Shown here one piece after another: positions 49,330 through 58,430 of a stretch of DNA of 64,000 nucleotides. Every line of letters starts with the position of its first letter. Position 1 is the stretch's first letter. Origin of the DNA: Bacteroidota bacterium. Its GTDB lineage: Bacteria > Bacteroidota > Bacteroidia > 2-12-FULL-35-15. Under the pieces are notes generated by a model, which was not told the DNA's origin, searched no databases, and was given only the letters and a program-made list of their open reading frames with translations. The position numbers were made by a program, and so were the translations under genes. Where the stretch lies: the NCBI GenBank assembly GCA_947476185.1, contig CANJPX010000001.1, positions 1-64,000 on the forward strand, given 5' to 3'.

Positions 49330-50669
49330 TATTTATTTTGATAAGCAGAGAAAAATGAAATCTCTTTGCTATATAATTTTTCGTCAATTTCGACATTGTT
49401 TTTGTAGCAATATACGGTGCCCCAGAAATAAGTTTCTTTCCTGTAGGTATCCATTTTTTTACCTTGTGTAACTGTTGTTGTTCGGGTGGTTTTTGTCACT
49501 CCTTCATTAACTGTAACAGTAAAATTGGGTGTTTCTTTTTGCACGTACCCTTTTACATCCGGAAGTGTTTTTTGTTTACTGATACGTACGGATCGCTCTG
49601 CAAAGGCTGCAGCTTCAACCAATTTACGTATTTCATTTTTTTTCAGTTGCTGATTAGCAAGAAGTTCTCTTTTCTTTTCTTTTTGTTCTTCAATCAAATT
49701 GTTGGATTTTGCTTTCACTTCCGCTTCTTTTCTCATTTGAGTGATAACAGTATTAGTACGCACTTCTTGTTTTTCTTTGCCGAATGCTTTTTGTTTTGCG
49801 ATGCGTTCGTTTTCGGCAACCATTTTCAAGAGATCATTTTCGTAATTGGTTTTAATTTCTTTATTTTTTTTGGCCATTAAATTTTTTGATTCTTTTTCAC
49901 GTTGTAATCGAATAGCTTCGGTTTCCATTGTTTCGTTGGCCGGCTCAGAAACTTTCGCTGCCTGGGCTTTTAGTCTCGCTAGTTCTTCTGCATCTTGTTT
50001 TGCCTTTGCTTCTGCTAACAGTTTATCTTCAGCATCTTTTTTTAGTTTGTCTTCAGCATCTTTTTTTGCTTTTTCCGCTGCCAGTAATTTATCTTTTTCT
50101 GCTTTTGCTTTCGCCTCTTTTTCAGCAAGTAATTTTGCCTGTTCTTCTTGATCAATAAGAAGGTCTTTCATGAAGAGCGCTAAATAGGCTTCGTCATCCA
50201 TGAATGCTTTTTTCCCGTCATAAATAACCTTAGTAAACGGATTTTTATACTTACTTATTCTTACGGATGTATTTGTTGTTTCAAAAAATGGCACTTCCGT
50301 TAAATATAATGGGTAAATGTTGTTTTTTTCTTTTGGTAATTTACTGGTATATACCATCAGAAACATGTCCACACAACCTGCGTAGGAGAATGCGATCTTA
50401 TAATCTACTCCAAAGACCAATGAAAAGGAAAATTTTCCATTCTTTCCGGTTTTAATTTTTTCTTGCTCAATAGTTCCACTTCGGTAAACCGTGACCGTTG
50501 CTCCTGATAAAGTTTTTCCATCTTTTACAGTTTTCCCTTCAAATTCTAACATTCCGGGAGCCTGAGCAGAGGCCGTATTTAATCCAAATGCAAATAGAAG
50601 CCAAAGCAAAGCCATCCCCGAAAAGGTAACTCTCAATTTATAGAAATAATTTGTGCTTAGAACGTGCAT
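49329..50669 (-). CDS. Secreted coiled-coil protein with carboxypeptidase-like domain
   Basis: A 446-aa protein. The first ~37 residues are a signal sequence (MALLWLLFAFGLNTASAQA, preceded by ~18 residues whose use is uncertain; an alternative ATG is at 50615). A carboxypeptidase-regulatory-like beta sandwich (FEGKTVKDGKTLSGATVTVY) follows. Then comes a long Lys/Ala/Glu coiled coil from ~170 to ~350 (EKEAKAKAEKDKLLAAEKAKKDAEDKLKK-type repeats) and a globular tail. Start and stop with the propeller sensor gene are coupled, so the two likely act together, perhaps as a cell-envelope ligand or scaffold (inference). Confidence 0.8.
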   Translation of the reverse strand: MHVLSTNYFYKLRVTFSGMALLWLLFAFGLNTASAQAPGMLEFEGKTVKDGKTLSGATVTVYRSGTIEQEKIKTGKNGKFSFSLVFGVDYKIAFSYAGCVDMFLMVYTSKLPKEKNNIYPLYLTEVPFFETTNTSVRISKYKNPFTKVIYDGKKAFMDDEAYLALFMKDLLIDQEEQAKLLAEKEAKAKAEKDKLLAAEKAKKDAEDKLKKDAEDKLLAEAKAKQDAEELARLKAQAAKVSEPANETMETEAIRLQREKESKNLMAKKNKEIKTNYENDLLKMVAENERIAKQKAFGKEKQEVRTNTVITQMRKEAEVKAKSNNLIEEQKEKKRELLANQQLKKNEIRKLVEAAAFAERSVRISKQKTLPDVKGYVQKETPNFTVTVNEGVTKTTRTTTVTQGKKMDTYRKETYFWGTVYCYKNNVEIDEKLYSKEISFFSAYQNK

Positions 50670-50756
50670 ATGAGTTCATTTATCCGAAAACGAAAATACG
50701 CAATAAATTGCCAAATTTCAAGACCTGTTCAGAGATAAAAAATTGATTTATTAGTG

Positions 50757-51344
50757 TTATAATTGAATATTCAAACGTTTAAAGATAGCTTCTCTTTTTA
50801 GTTCTCTGACATCTCCCGGTTGCATATTTTCTATGCGAAGATCTTCTATCGCAATACGGATCAATCGCAAACACGGGAATCCAACTCCTGCTGTCATTTT
50901 TCTTACCTGATGAAATTTACCTTCGGTTAATGTTAATTCGATCCAGGATGTTGGTAGCGTTTCTTTAATCGGGTGTTCCCTAGGTGCAAGGCTTTCAGGT
51001 TTTTTGACTTGTTTTGCCTTACAGGGTTTTGTGAGATAAGGAGCCGTATCCAAAGCGATTGTTACACCTGATTCAAGTTGTTTTAAGGCTTCATTTGTAA
51101 TGATGCCTTGGAGCTGAACCAGATAAACGCGTTTATGTTCAAATTCCGGATTTAGCAATTTGTGGTTCAGCTTTTTATCATTACTTAAAATTAACAAACC
51201 TTCACTGTTTTCGTCCAGCCTGCCAAGCGAATAAACATCCTTAGGAAAGGTAAATCCAAGATCGCCTAAACACTTTTTCTTTTTTATATCAGAAGTGAAT
51301 TGGGAAATAGTTTTGTATGGCTTGTATATGATGTAGTAGTTCAC
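50757..51344 (-). CDS. RsuA-family 23S rRNA pseudouridine synthase
   Basis: A 195-aa enzyme without an S4 domain. It starts MNYYIIYKPYKTISQFT, followed by the catalytic motif VYSLGRLDENSEGLLILSND with the essential aspartate in GRLD. EGKFHQVRKMTAGVGFPCLRLIRI is the second signature. The short length and lack of S4 match RluE (position 2457 of E. coli 23S rRNA); RluE versus RluF-like specificity is not decidable here. It lies beside lipB, 15 bases from its stop. Confidence 0.9.
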   Translation of the reverse strand: MNYYIIYKPYKTISQFTSDIKKKKCLGDLGFTFPKDVYSLGRLDENSEGLLILSNDKKLNHKLLNPEFEHKRVYLVQLQGIITNEALKQLESGVTIALDTAPYLTKPCKAKQVKKPESLAPREHPIKETLPTSWIELTLTEGKFHQVRKMTAGVGFPCLRLIRIAIEDLRIENMQPGDVRELKREAIFKRLNIQL

Positions 51345-51359
51345 AGTGTCTTTAGAAAA

Positions 51360-52061
51360 TCAATATAATTCACATTCAAATAATTCCATGAAATGCTTTT
51401 TTAATTTTTGTTTTACCTCTTCCTCATCAACTTTTCTTCCAAGCTCTTTATCTAAAGATGTAACAGCTTTATCAACTATCCCGCAAGGGATGATGTTTCC
51501 AAAATATGCCAGATCGGTATTTACGTTTAAAGCAAAGCCGTGCATGGTAACCCATCTGCTTGCCCTTACACCCATGGCACAAATTTTTCTTGCTTTTAGC
51601 GGATTGTCGGCATCTAGCCAAACTCCTGTTTCGCCCTTGCTTCTTTCGGATTCAATGTTAAATTCTTTAAGAGTACGGATGACCATTTCTTCCAGGAAAC
51701 GAAGATATTTATGGATATCAGTAAAAAAATTATCAAGATCTAAAATAGGATATCCAACAATTTGTCCGGGGCCATGATACGTAATATCTCCACCTCGGTT
51801 GATCTTATAATAAGTTGCGTTTTTTTCTTTGAGTTGATTTTCGCTGATAAGCAAATGCTCTTTATCCCCTGTATTTCCAAGTGTATATACGTGAGGGTGT
51901 TCGCAAAACAAGAGGTAATTATCTGTGGTTATTTGATCGTTATCTGGAAGGGTGCGGTTATTTATTTTTGTGGCGACCACTTCTGCAAAAAGCTTTTCCT
52001 GGTAATCCCAGCCTTGTTTGTAATCGATAAGGCCTAGATCTATAAATTTTACTTTTTGCAT
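51360..52061 (-). CDS. lipB: Octanoyl-[acyl-carrier-protein]:protein transferase
   Basis: A 233-aa cytosolic enzyme that moves octanoyl groups from ACP to lipoyl domains. The conserved INRGGDITYHGPGQIVGYPILDL region and GVRASRWVTMHGFALNVNTDLAYFGNIIPCGI (lysine/cysteine catalytic area, Cys in IPCGI) are intact. Length is slightly longer than E. coli LipB because of a C-terminal helix (ELGRKVDEEEVKQKLKKHF). Confidence 0.94.
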   Translation of the reverse strand: MQKVKFIDLGLIDYKQGWDYQEKLFAEVVATKINNRTLPDNDQITTDNYLLFCEHPHVYTLGNTGDKEHLLISENQLKEKNATYYKINRGGDITYHGPGQIVGYPILDLDNFFTDIHKYLRFLEEMVIRTLKEFNIESERSKGETGVWLDADNPLKARKICAMGVRASRWVTMHGFALNVNTDLAYFGNIIPCGIVDKAVTSLDKELGRKVDEEEVKQKLKKHFMELFECELY

Positions 52062-52189
52062 AGAATGAATTACGAATCGGAGTTTATTTTAAAATCCAAG
52101 AATTGAGTCGTGTCTATTTTCCGGTTGAGAGGAGTTTTTCTCTGCTTGAAAGACCAACGAAACAAATTGCAGAACGTTCAATTTTTAAA

Positions 52190-53173
52190 CTACAGCTCCG
52201 AAAGTTTCGATTTCAAATGATTTATCACATTTACTTCCATCAGGTCTACGCCGCGTAATTCGCCTAGTGCAACAGAAATCCAATCTCCTAAATGAATAAA
52301 ATAGATCGCTTTTTCAATAATTGAATTCCCTTTAGAATAAATTTCAGTGATACCGGAAGCGTATTTTTTTATTATTTCTTTATTAATATCTACACGTGCA
52401 ATATTGCGTGAATAATCGTCTTTATCTAAGAAAAACAGAACACTCAGATTGTCATTTTTTTCAGTCCAGCCAACTAATTCATTGTGATTCATTTCCGGAA
52501 CGATGTGGTGCCAGCAAAGGATCTTTGAATTCTCGTTTAATTGTTGACGGAAGCGTATGGCAATTCCTTCGTTATATGTTGTAGCATAAATTACAGGAAT
52601 TTTCCCTTTCAGTTTTTCCGCAATCGTTGTTGCTTCAGCAATAATATTGTTTTCTTCCGAATCAATTAATTTTACTGCCGCTTCCAGCTCCGATTCATAA
52701 TTAGTATTAATGATCTTATGAAAACCAAGTACGAAAAATAATTGAGTTAAAGAATAACCAAGGCAAGAGCGGGGAGGCATTCCACCCGGAACAACGATAT
52801 GGTCAAAACCCTTTGCTTTCGACATCTCCAAGACTTTACCACCGGAGGTAATTCCAACAATTTTAGCGTTTTTTGCAATTGCCAGGTTCATGCAATTCAA
52901 TGTTTCTTCAGTATTTCCTGAGTAGGAAGAGATGATCACCAAAGTGTTTTCATTCACATAAGAAGGAATAAAATAACCTTTTGTGACATTGATCGGCACG
53001 TTGGCATTGCCAACAACTAGTTCCGCAACAACGCTTCCACCGATACCGGAACCACCCAAACCACATATCAATACGTTGGAGATCTTATTTTGAGAAGCAC
53101 TGAGTTTTGCATTTTTGCCAATAGCAATAGCTTCTGTTAACTGTTTTGAAAAATTCGCAACTAATGTTTTCAT
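52190..53173 (-). CDS. Bifunctional phosphoglucose/phosphomannose isomerase
   Basis: A 327-aa SIS-domain protein. The N-terminal sugar isomerase motif is VLICGLGGSGIGGSVVAELV, with VIISSYSGNTEETLNCM and a C-terminal PGI/PMI region containing PEMNHNELVGW and the catalytic EKAIYFIHLGDWIS. It interconverts glucose-6-P, mannose-6-P and fructose-6-P, feeding cell-wall and glycan synthesis. This is a common stand-alone PGI/PMI of Archaea, Actinobacteria and Bacteroidota. It is divergent from lysS. Confidence 0.9.
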   Translation of the reverse strand: MKTLVANFSKQLTEAIAIGKNAKLSASQNKISNVLICGLGGSGIGGSVVAELVVGNANVPINVTKGYFIPSYVNENTLVIISSYSGNTEETLNCMNLAIAKNAKIVGITSGGKVLEMSKAKGFDHIVVPGGMPPRSCLGYSLTQLFFVLGFHKIINTNYESELEAAVKLIDSEENNIIAEATTIAEKLKGKIPVIYATTYNEGIAIRFRQQLNENSKILCWHHIVPEMNHNELVGWTEKNDNLSVLFFLDKDDYSRNIARVDINKEIIKKYASGITEIYSKGNSIIEKAIYFIHLGDWISVALGELRGVDLMEVNVINHLKSKLSEL

Positions 53174-53269
53174 ATCTTTTTATCTACAAGGGTTGTAAAA
53201 ATACGATTTTTCATTAAATAAAAGCGTAAAAAAAGACAAATATCGCATCAATTAAAGGCCCATTGCGTG

Positions 53270-53277
53270 TATATTTG
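53270..53277 (+). promoter_or_regulatory. Putative lysS -7 element
   Basis: TATATTTG matches TAnnTTTG and is 30 bases before the lysS ATG at 53308. Confidence 0.6.
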
Positions 53278-53307
53278 CAAATATTAAAAATCAAGAAATA
53301 AACTATA

Positions 53308-55110
53308 ATGAGTATTGAATTAAGTGAACAAGAATTATTAAGAAGAGCAAAATTAGAAGAGATCACCAAAATGGGCATCGATGCTTATCCTGCCGCATTG
53401 GTGGAGATCAACGCTACAGCAAAAGGTATTTTGGAGAATTTTACTCCTGAAAAAGCGGAAGAATTTAAAAACATTTCTATTGCCGGACGAATCATGAGTA
53501 ATCGTGATATGGGAAAAGCCTGTTTTGTGAGTTTGCAAGATGCTACCGGTCGTATCCAGGTTTATATTCGCAGAGATGATATAGGAACAGAAGAGGACAG
53601 AAGTACATTCGATCTATTATTTAAGAAACATACCGATCTTGGAGATATTGTAGGAATAACGGGTTATGTATTCGTTACAAAAGTTGGAGAGATTTCTATT
53701 CACGCTACATCTTTTAAAATGTTGAGCAAATCATTACGTCCCTTACCTTCCGTTAAGCGGGATGATGAAGGAAATGTTTTTGATGAAGTAACGGATCCTG
53801 AATTTCGTTACCGTCAGCGATATGTTGATCTGATCGTTAACCCAACCGTTAAAGAGACATTTATCAAGCGCACAAAAATGGTGAATACCATTCGCGATTT
53901 TTATAATGCAAAAGGTTATTTAGAAGTTGATACTCCTGTTTTACAAGCTATTCCTGGTGGAGCAGCTGCCCGTCCTTTCACTACTCATCACAACACATTG
54001 AATATTCCTATGTATTTGCGTATTGCAAATGAGTTATATCTGAAGCGATTGATCGTTGGCGGATTCGATGGGGTGTATGAATTTTCCCGCAACTTTCGAA
54101 ACGAAGGAATGGACAGAACTCACAATCCTGAATTTACGGTGATGGAATTGTATGTTGCTTACAAAGATTATAATTGGATGATGGATGTGACGGAAGAGTT
54201 GCTTGAAAAAATAGCCTTGGATGTAAATGGAACGACAGCTGTTCCTGTTGGAGACAAAGTTATTGATTTTAAACGTCCTTTCAAGCGTATCACAATGTTC
54301 GATTCTATAAAGGATTTTACAGGAATTGATATCAGCAATATGGATGAAGCACAGTTGCGTGAAACATGTAAAACATTGCACATTGATGTAGCCAACAATA
54401 TTGGGAAAGGAAAATTGATCGATGAAATTTTCGGAGCGAAATGCGAAGGCAATTATATTCAACCCACATTTATCACAGATTACCCTGTGGAGATGAGTCC
54501 GCTTACTAAAAAGCATCGTAGCAAGCCGGGATTGGTTGAACGGTTTGAATTAATGGTAAACGGAAAAGAATTGGCAAATGCTTATTCCGAGTTAAACGAT
54601 CCGATCGATCAACGCGAACGATTTGAAGAACAAATAGAATTGATGGCGCGTGGCGACGATGAAGCAATGTTCATTGATCATGATTTTTTACGTGCCTTGG
54701 AATATGGAATGCCGCCAACATCCGGTATCGGTATCGGTATCGATCGTTTAGCGATGATCATGACAAACAATGTATCCATTCAGGATGTTTTATTTTTTCC
54801 TCAAATGAAGCCGGAAGGTGGAGGCGCAGCGGTAGAGGCGGAATTACCGAACACCGAAATAAATGCTAGTGATGTGAAGGAAATGAGAACGGAAGACACT
54901 TCGACTACGCTCAGTGTGACAAAGAAGGAAGTCGCATTAACGGAAGACGAGCACAAGGTGTTTAATGAAGTGAAAAAGCAAGGACAATCAACGGTTGTAA
55001 GTATTAGTGAAGCAACCGGACTTTCAAAAAATCAATTGAACAAAATATTGACTTCCTTAACAGAGAAAAATATTGTGAAGAGAGAAGGACCGATTTTTCA
55101 ATCCGTTTAG
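53308..55110 (+). CDS. lysS: Lysyl-tRNA synthetase (class II) with winged-helix-like tail
   Basis: A 600-aa enzyme. The OB anticodon-binding domain (IAGRIMSNRDMGKACFVSLQD) and class II catalytic core are complete: motif 1 region YRQRYVDLIVNP, motif 2 FRNEGMDRTHNPEFT, motif 3 GMPPTSGIGIGIDRLAMI. The core ends near DVLFFPQMKPEG (~500). Beyond it ~100 residues remain: a charged linker and a helical end VSISEATGLSKNQLNKILTSLTEKNIVKREG of winged-helix type. Such extended LysS occur in Bacteroidota. The linker contains a translated palindromic repeat (residues ~530-538, DTSTTLSVT). Confidence 0.96.
   Translation: MSIELSEQELLRRAKLEEITKMGIDAYPAALVEINATAKGILENFTPEKAEEFKNISIAGRIMSNRDMGKACFVSLQDATGRIQVYIRRDDIGTEEDRSTFDLLFKKHTDLGDIVGITGYVFVTKVGEISIHATSFKMLSKSLRPLPSVKRDDEGNVFDEVTDPEFRYRQRYVDLIVNPTVKETFIKRTKMVNTIRDFYNAKGYLEVDTPVLQAIPGGAAARPFTTHHNTLNIPMYLRIANELYLKRLIVGGFDGVYEFSRNFRNEGMDRTHNPEFTVMELYVAYKDYNWMMDVTEELLEKIALDVNGTTAVPVGDKVIDFKRPFKRITMFDSIKDFTGIDISNMDEAQLRETCKTLHIDVANNIGKGKLIDEIFGAKCEGNYIQPTFITDYPVEMSPLTKKHRSKPGLVERFELMVNGKELANAYSELNDPIDQRERFEEQIELMARGDDEAMFIDHDFLRALEYGMPPTSGIGIGIDRLAMIMTNNVSIQDVLFFPQMKPEGGGAAVEAELPNTEINASDVKEMRTEDTSTTLSVTKKEVALTEDEHKVFNEVKKQGQSTVVSISEATGLSKNQLNKILTSLTEKNIVKREGPIFQSV
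54895..54920. repeat. Palindromic element inserted in the lysS linker
   Basis: GACACTTCGACTACGC followed by TCAGTGTGAC has arms ACACT/AGTGT. The motif ACTTCGACTACGCTCAGTG is a palindromic repeat I know from several Bacteroidota genomes. Here it is in frame inside the linker. Confidence 0.75.
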
Positions 55111-55135
55111 TTCGTTAAAATATAAAAACCATTGC

Positions 55136-57376
55136 ATGTTGCTTCCACAACGAAAAGCAAAAGAGAATCATTTCATCTATATTGCCTTATTGCTTTTAAT
55201 TGCAATTGTGGCGTACTGGCAGATTTCATTTTTGAAATATTCAGTAACACACGACATGGTCAATTGCTGGATTCCTTGGAGGCATTATATATCGGAATCT
55301 CTGCAAGCACACGCCTTTCCATTTTGGGATCCCTACCAACAATTGGGTTATCCAATTCATGCCGATCTGCAAGGACCTTCATGGTATATCGAATCTTTTT
55401 TGCTGGGAAGTACGATCGGAGAATCAAATTATGTTGTGCAGCTGCTCTTTATTTTTTATGTATTTCTTGCCGGTGTAGGAATGTATTTTCTTTCACTTTG
55501 TTTTCATGAAAATAAAAATGTAGCATTTATTACAGCTATTTGTTACATGTTGAGCGGATTTTTTGTTGCACACGTTCAACATTTTTATGCCGTGATTGGT
55601 GCCGCCTGGTTGCCATTTATTATTCTGAATTATTATAGGATGCATACGGAGCGCTCGTATAAGCGTGCGATCTATGCTTCATTATTTTTATTCTTTAACC
55701 TCACAGGTGGAAATCATACCTTCACTTTCATACTTTCTTATTTATTTATTTTGGTTGGAGGATATTTTTTAATAACTGCCCTGAAAGAAAAAAAGAAGGA
55801 GATTGTTTTTCAATTATTGAAACTGAATGCATTATTCATTGGTTTAACAGCAGTTCTTTCCACCGTTGTGTTCGTTGTTTTCATTCAGGTGAAACCGTAC
55901 ATTGGACGGTTGAGCGGAATGAGCTATAAAGATGCCTCTCTTAATCCATTATCGCCACAATCATTGCTTTCATTAGTTGTTCCTTTTTCAACAATAAACA
56001 ATACAGATTTTTATAATACCGATCCTTCGATGTGCAATATTTACATTGGAGTGATGCTATTCCCATTTATTTTATTGGCACTCTTTCGTAGTAAAACAAC
56101 CCTGGAAAAGATCCTTCTCATTTTTGCAGGCATATGTTTATTAGCCTCTTTCGGCTCCTACACCCCTGTACACAAAATCCTTTTTAGTTTTTTTCCGTTC
56201 ATGAATCTGTTCCGCTTCCCAAGTTATTTTAGTCTGTTTACTTTAATAATATTACTTGTATTAGGAGGAAAACAATTAGCATTTACCTTGTCATCATTTG
56301 TTATCAGTAAAGATAAATTAGTGAAGATCATAGGAGCATTAATTTTGCTGATACTTCTATTGGTTATTTTCGCATTTATTAAAAACAACAGTGCTGCTTA
56401 TTTCTTTTTCAATCACTTTGATACAGTTTTTGATTTTATTAAAGCAGGAAATTTTTATCAGAACATTGTTCTACAAGGTGGTATTCAAGTATTATTTTTG
56501 CTTGCACTTTTGGTGACGATATTAAAGGCATCAGAGAAATATCGGTTAAAGATCATTACGGTTTTTGTTGTTCTTGATATGCTTTTTGCAGTTCAATTGA
56601 ACCTTGCATATGTTGGTTTTTCCTCTGCTTCACCGAAAGAGTTACATGATTATATCGCAACGTTGCCGAAAGGATTTCCTATTCCTGCAATGAATAATAT
56701 TTCTGAGAATACAGAAGAACTTGGACAGAAGCATGGGCTGTACCGTAACACGAGTGTTTTTCATAAACGTATTTCTGCGGATGTTTTTAATTCGTTTTGT
56801 TTTAAGAACCAAGTAATGATGATTGATTCTTTTCCGGTTTTATATGATTCGATGCAACACAATCCATTGGTGTATTTTTCTGATGACATTTTCTCTGAGA
56901 AAGAGTTGAAAAACAAAAGCATAAAAATTACCAATAAAACAATCGTGTTCAATGATGAAGATTATCGGATAATTTCTTCACAGATCAAGCCCTCAGAAAA
57001 TGATTCAATCGCTGCAAAGATTATTGAATATCGGCCGGATAGGATTGTGATTTCTGCCAAGTCTTCTACACCGGAGCTATTGACTTTTTTGCAAAATCAG
57101 TATACCGGTTGGAAAGTATTTGTTGATGGTCAAGAAAGTAAGATATTGCTTTCAAATTTTATGACGATGTCGGTGGTCTTTCCAAAAGGGGAACATACAA
57201 TCACATTTACATATTATAACAAACCGGTTATTATTGGAGCGATCATTTCCTATTCTTTTTTCATACTTATTTTAATAATTTTAAGTGTGATCTGGATCAA
57301 AGAAAATAAAATGTATGTGCTTGTCGGGTTGATGTGGCTCGTGTTGTTAGGAAGTGCAGGACACTATTTTTTGTAA
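55136..57376 (+). CDS. YfhO-type multi-spanning membrane protein
   Basis: A 746-aa integral membrane protein with about 12-14 helices. The start HFIYIALLLLIAIVAYWQISF is followed by the family-like periplasmic loop HDMVNCWIPWRHYISESLQ...PFWDPYQQLGYPIHADLQGPSWYIESFLL. This matches YfhO/DUF-type glycosyltransferase-like proteins, thought to modify surface polymers using lipid-linked sugars. The C-terminal third (~590-690) is a soluble beta domain with VFVDGQESKILLSNFMTMSV. It shares direction and spacing with lysS and gpsA; function not established. Confidence 0.8.
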   Translation: MLLPQRKAKENHFIYIALLLLIAIVAYWQISFLKYSVTHDMVNCWIPWRHYISESLQAHAFPFWDPYQQLGYPIHADLQGPSWYIESFLLGSTIGESNYVVQLLFIFYVFLAGVGMYFLSLCFHENKNVAFITAICYMLSGFFVAHVQHFYAVIGAAWLPFIILNYYRMHTERSYKRAIYASLFLFFNLTGGNHTFTFILSYLFILVGGYFLITALKEKKKEIVFQLLKLNALFIGLTAVLSTVVFVVFIQVKPYIGRLSGMSYKDASLNPLSPQSLLSLVVPFSTINNTDFYNTDPSMCNIYIGVMLFPFILLALFRSKTTLEKILLIFAGICLLASFGSYTPVHKILFSFFPFMNLFRFPSYFSLFTLIILLVLGGKQLAFTLSSFVISKDKLVKIIGALILLILLLVIFAFIKNNSAAYFFFNHFDTVFDFIKAGNFYQNIVLQGGIQVLFLLALLVTILKASEKYRLKIITVFVVLDMLFAVQLNLAYVGFSSASPKELHDYIATLPKGFPIPAMNNISENTEELGQKHGLYRNTSVFHKRISADVFNSFCFKNQVMMIDSFPVLYDSMQHNPLVYFSDDIFSEKELKNKSIKITNKTIVFNDEDYRIISSQIKPSENDSIAAKIIEYRPDRIVISAKSSTPELLTFLQNQYTGWKVFVDGQESKILLSNFMTMSVVFPKGEHTITFTYYNKPVIIGAIISYSFFILILIILSVIWIKENKMYVLVGLMWLVLLGSAGHYFL

Positions 57377-57422
57377 TAATTGATATAAAAAACATAAATT
57401 AGAACATTATTTATACGGGAAA

Positions 57423-58421
57423 ATGAGTTCGACAAATAAAATAGCTGTAATAGGAGGAGGAAGTTGGGCAACAGCATTGGTAAAGATGTTGTGCAACAAC
57501 TCTTCAGAAATTCACTGGTGGGTGCGTAATCAATCGGTTGTTGATCACATCAATAAGTTTAAGCACAATCCAAATTATTTGACATCTGTCGAATTTGAAA
57601 CATCTAAACTATTGTTAAATCCCAACTTAAAGGAGGTTATTTCAAAAGCAGATTTTTTAATTATGGCAGTTCCTTCTGCATTTTTGAAAGAGGCGCTGAA
57701 AGAATTATCGGAGGAGGATTTTAAAAATAAAAAAGTTTTTTCAGCTATCAAAGGGATCGTTCCGGAGCACAATTTGATCGTTGGTGAGTTTTTCAATACG
57801 CAGTATAATATTCCTATGCAAAATATAGGTGTTATCACGGGGCCCTGTCATGCCGAAGAAGTTGCAATGGAAAAGTTATCCTATCTCACAATTGCATCTC
57901 AAAATGCTGATAGCGCAGCCTATGTTGCATCGCAATTGAATTGTCGATATATTAAAACGACTGTTTCTGATGATATTTTTGGAACGGAATATTCTGCAGT
58001 GCTAAAAAATGTATTTGCAATTGCCAGCGGTATTTGTCACGGTTTAGGTTATGGCGATAATTTTCAGGCAGTATTAATTTCAAATGCGATTCAGGAAATA
58101 AAAGCTTTTGTGGATGTGGTTCACCCTATCGATCGCGATATAAAAAGTTCAGCATATTTGGGAGATCTTCTGGTGACGGCCTATTCGCAGTTTAGCCGCA
58201 ACAGGATGTTTGGGAATATGATCGGAAAAGGATATTCGGTTCGTTATGCACAGCTGGAGATGAATATGGTTGCAGAAGGTTATTATGGCGTAAAATGCAT
58301 CTACGAGATCAATAAAAAATACAAAGTTGAAATGCCTATTACAGATGCTGTATATAATATTGTCTATGAAAAAATTTCGCCTACTATCGAAATGAAATTA
58401 CTTTCAGATAAATTATCTTAA
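57423..58421 (+). CDS. gpsA: Glycerol-3-phosphate dehydrogenase [NAD(P)+]
   Basis: A 332-aa enzyme reducing DHAP to sn-glycerol-3-phosphate for phospholipid synthesis. The start IAVIGGGSWATALVKMLCNN is the dinucleotide-binding loop. GVITGPCHAEEVAMEKLSYLT and the catalytic-lysine region YSAVLKNVFAIASGICHGLGYGDNFQAVLI are present. GDNFQAVL replaces the more common GxNxxAAL. The second half continues with DLLVTAYSQFSRNRMFGNMIGKG. Full length. Confidence 0.95.
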   Translation: MSSTNKIAVIGGGSWATALVKMLCNNSSEIHWWVRNQSVVDHINKFKHNPNYLTSVEFETSKLLLNPNLKEVISKADFLIMAVPSAFLKEALKELSEEDFKNKKVFSAIKGIVPEHNLIVGEFFNTQYNIPMQNIGVITGPCHAEEVAMEKLSYLTIASQNADSAAYVASQLNCRYIKTTVSDDIFGTEYSAVLKNVFAIASGICHGLGYGDNFQAVLISNAIQEIKAFVDVVHPIDRDIKSSAYLGDLLVTAYSQFSRNRMFGNMIGKGYSVRYAQLEMNMVAEGYYGVKCIYEINKKYKVEMPITDAVYNIVYEKISPTIEMKLLSDKLS

Positions 58422-58430
58422 ATTTAAGGA

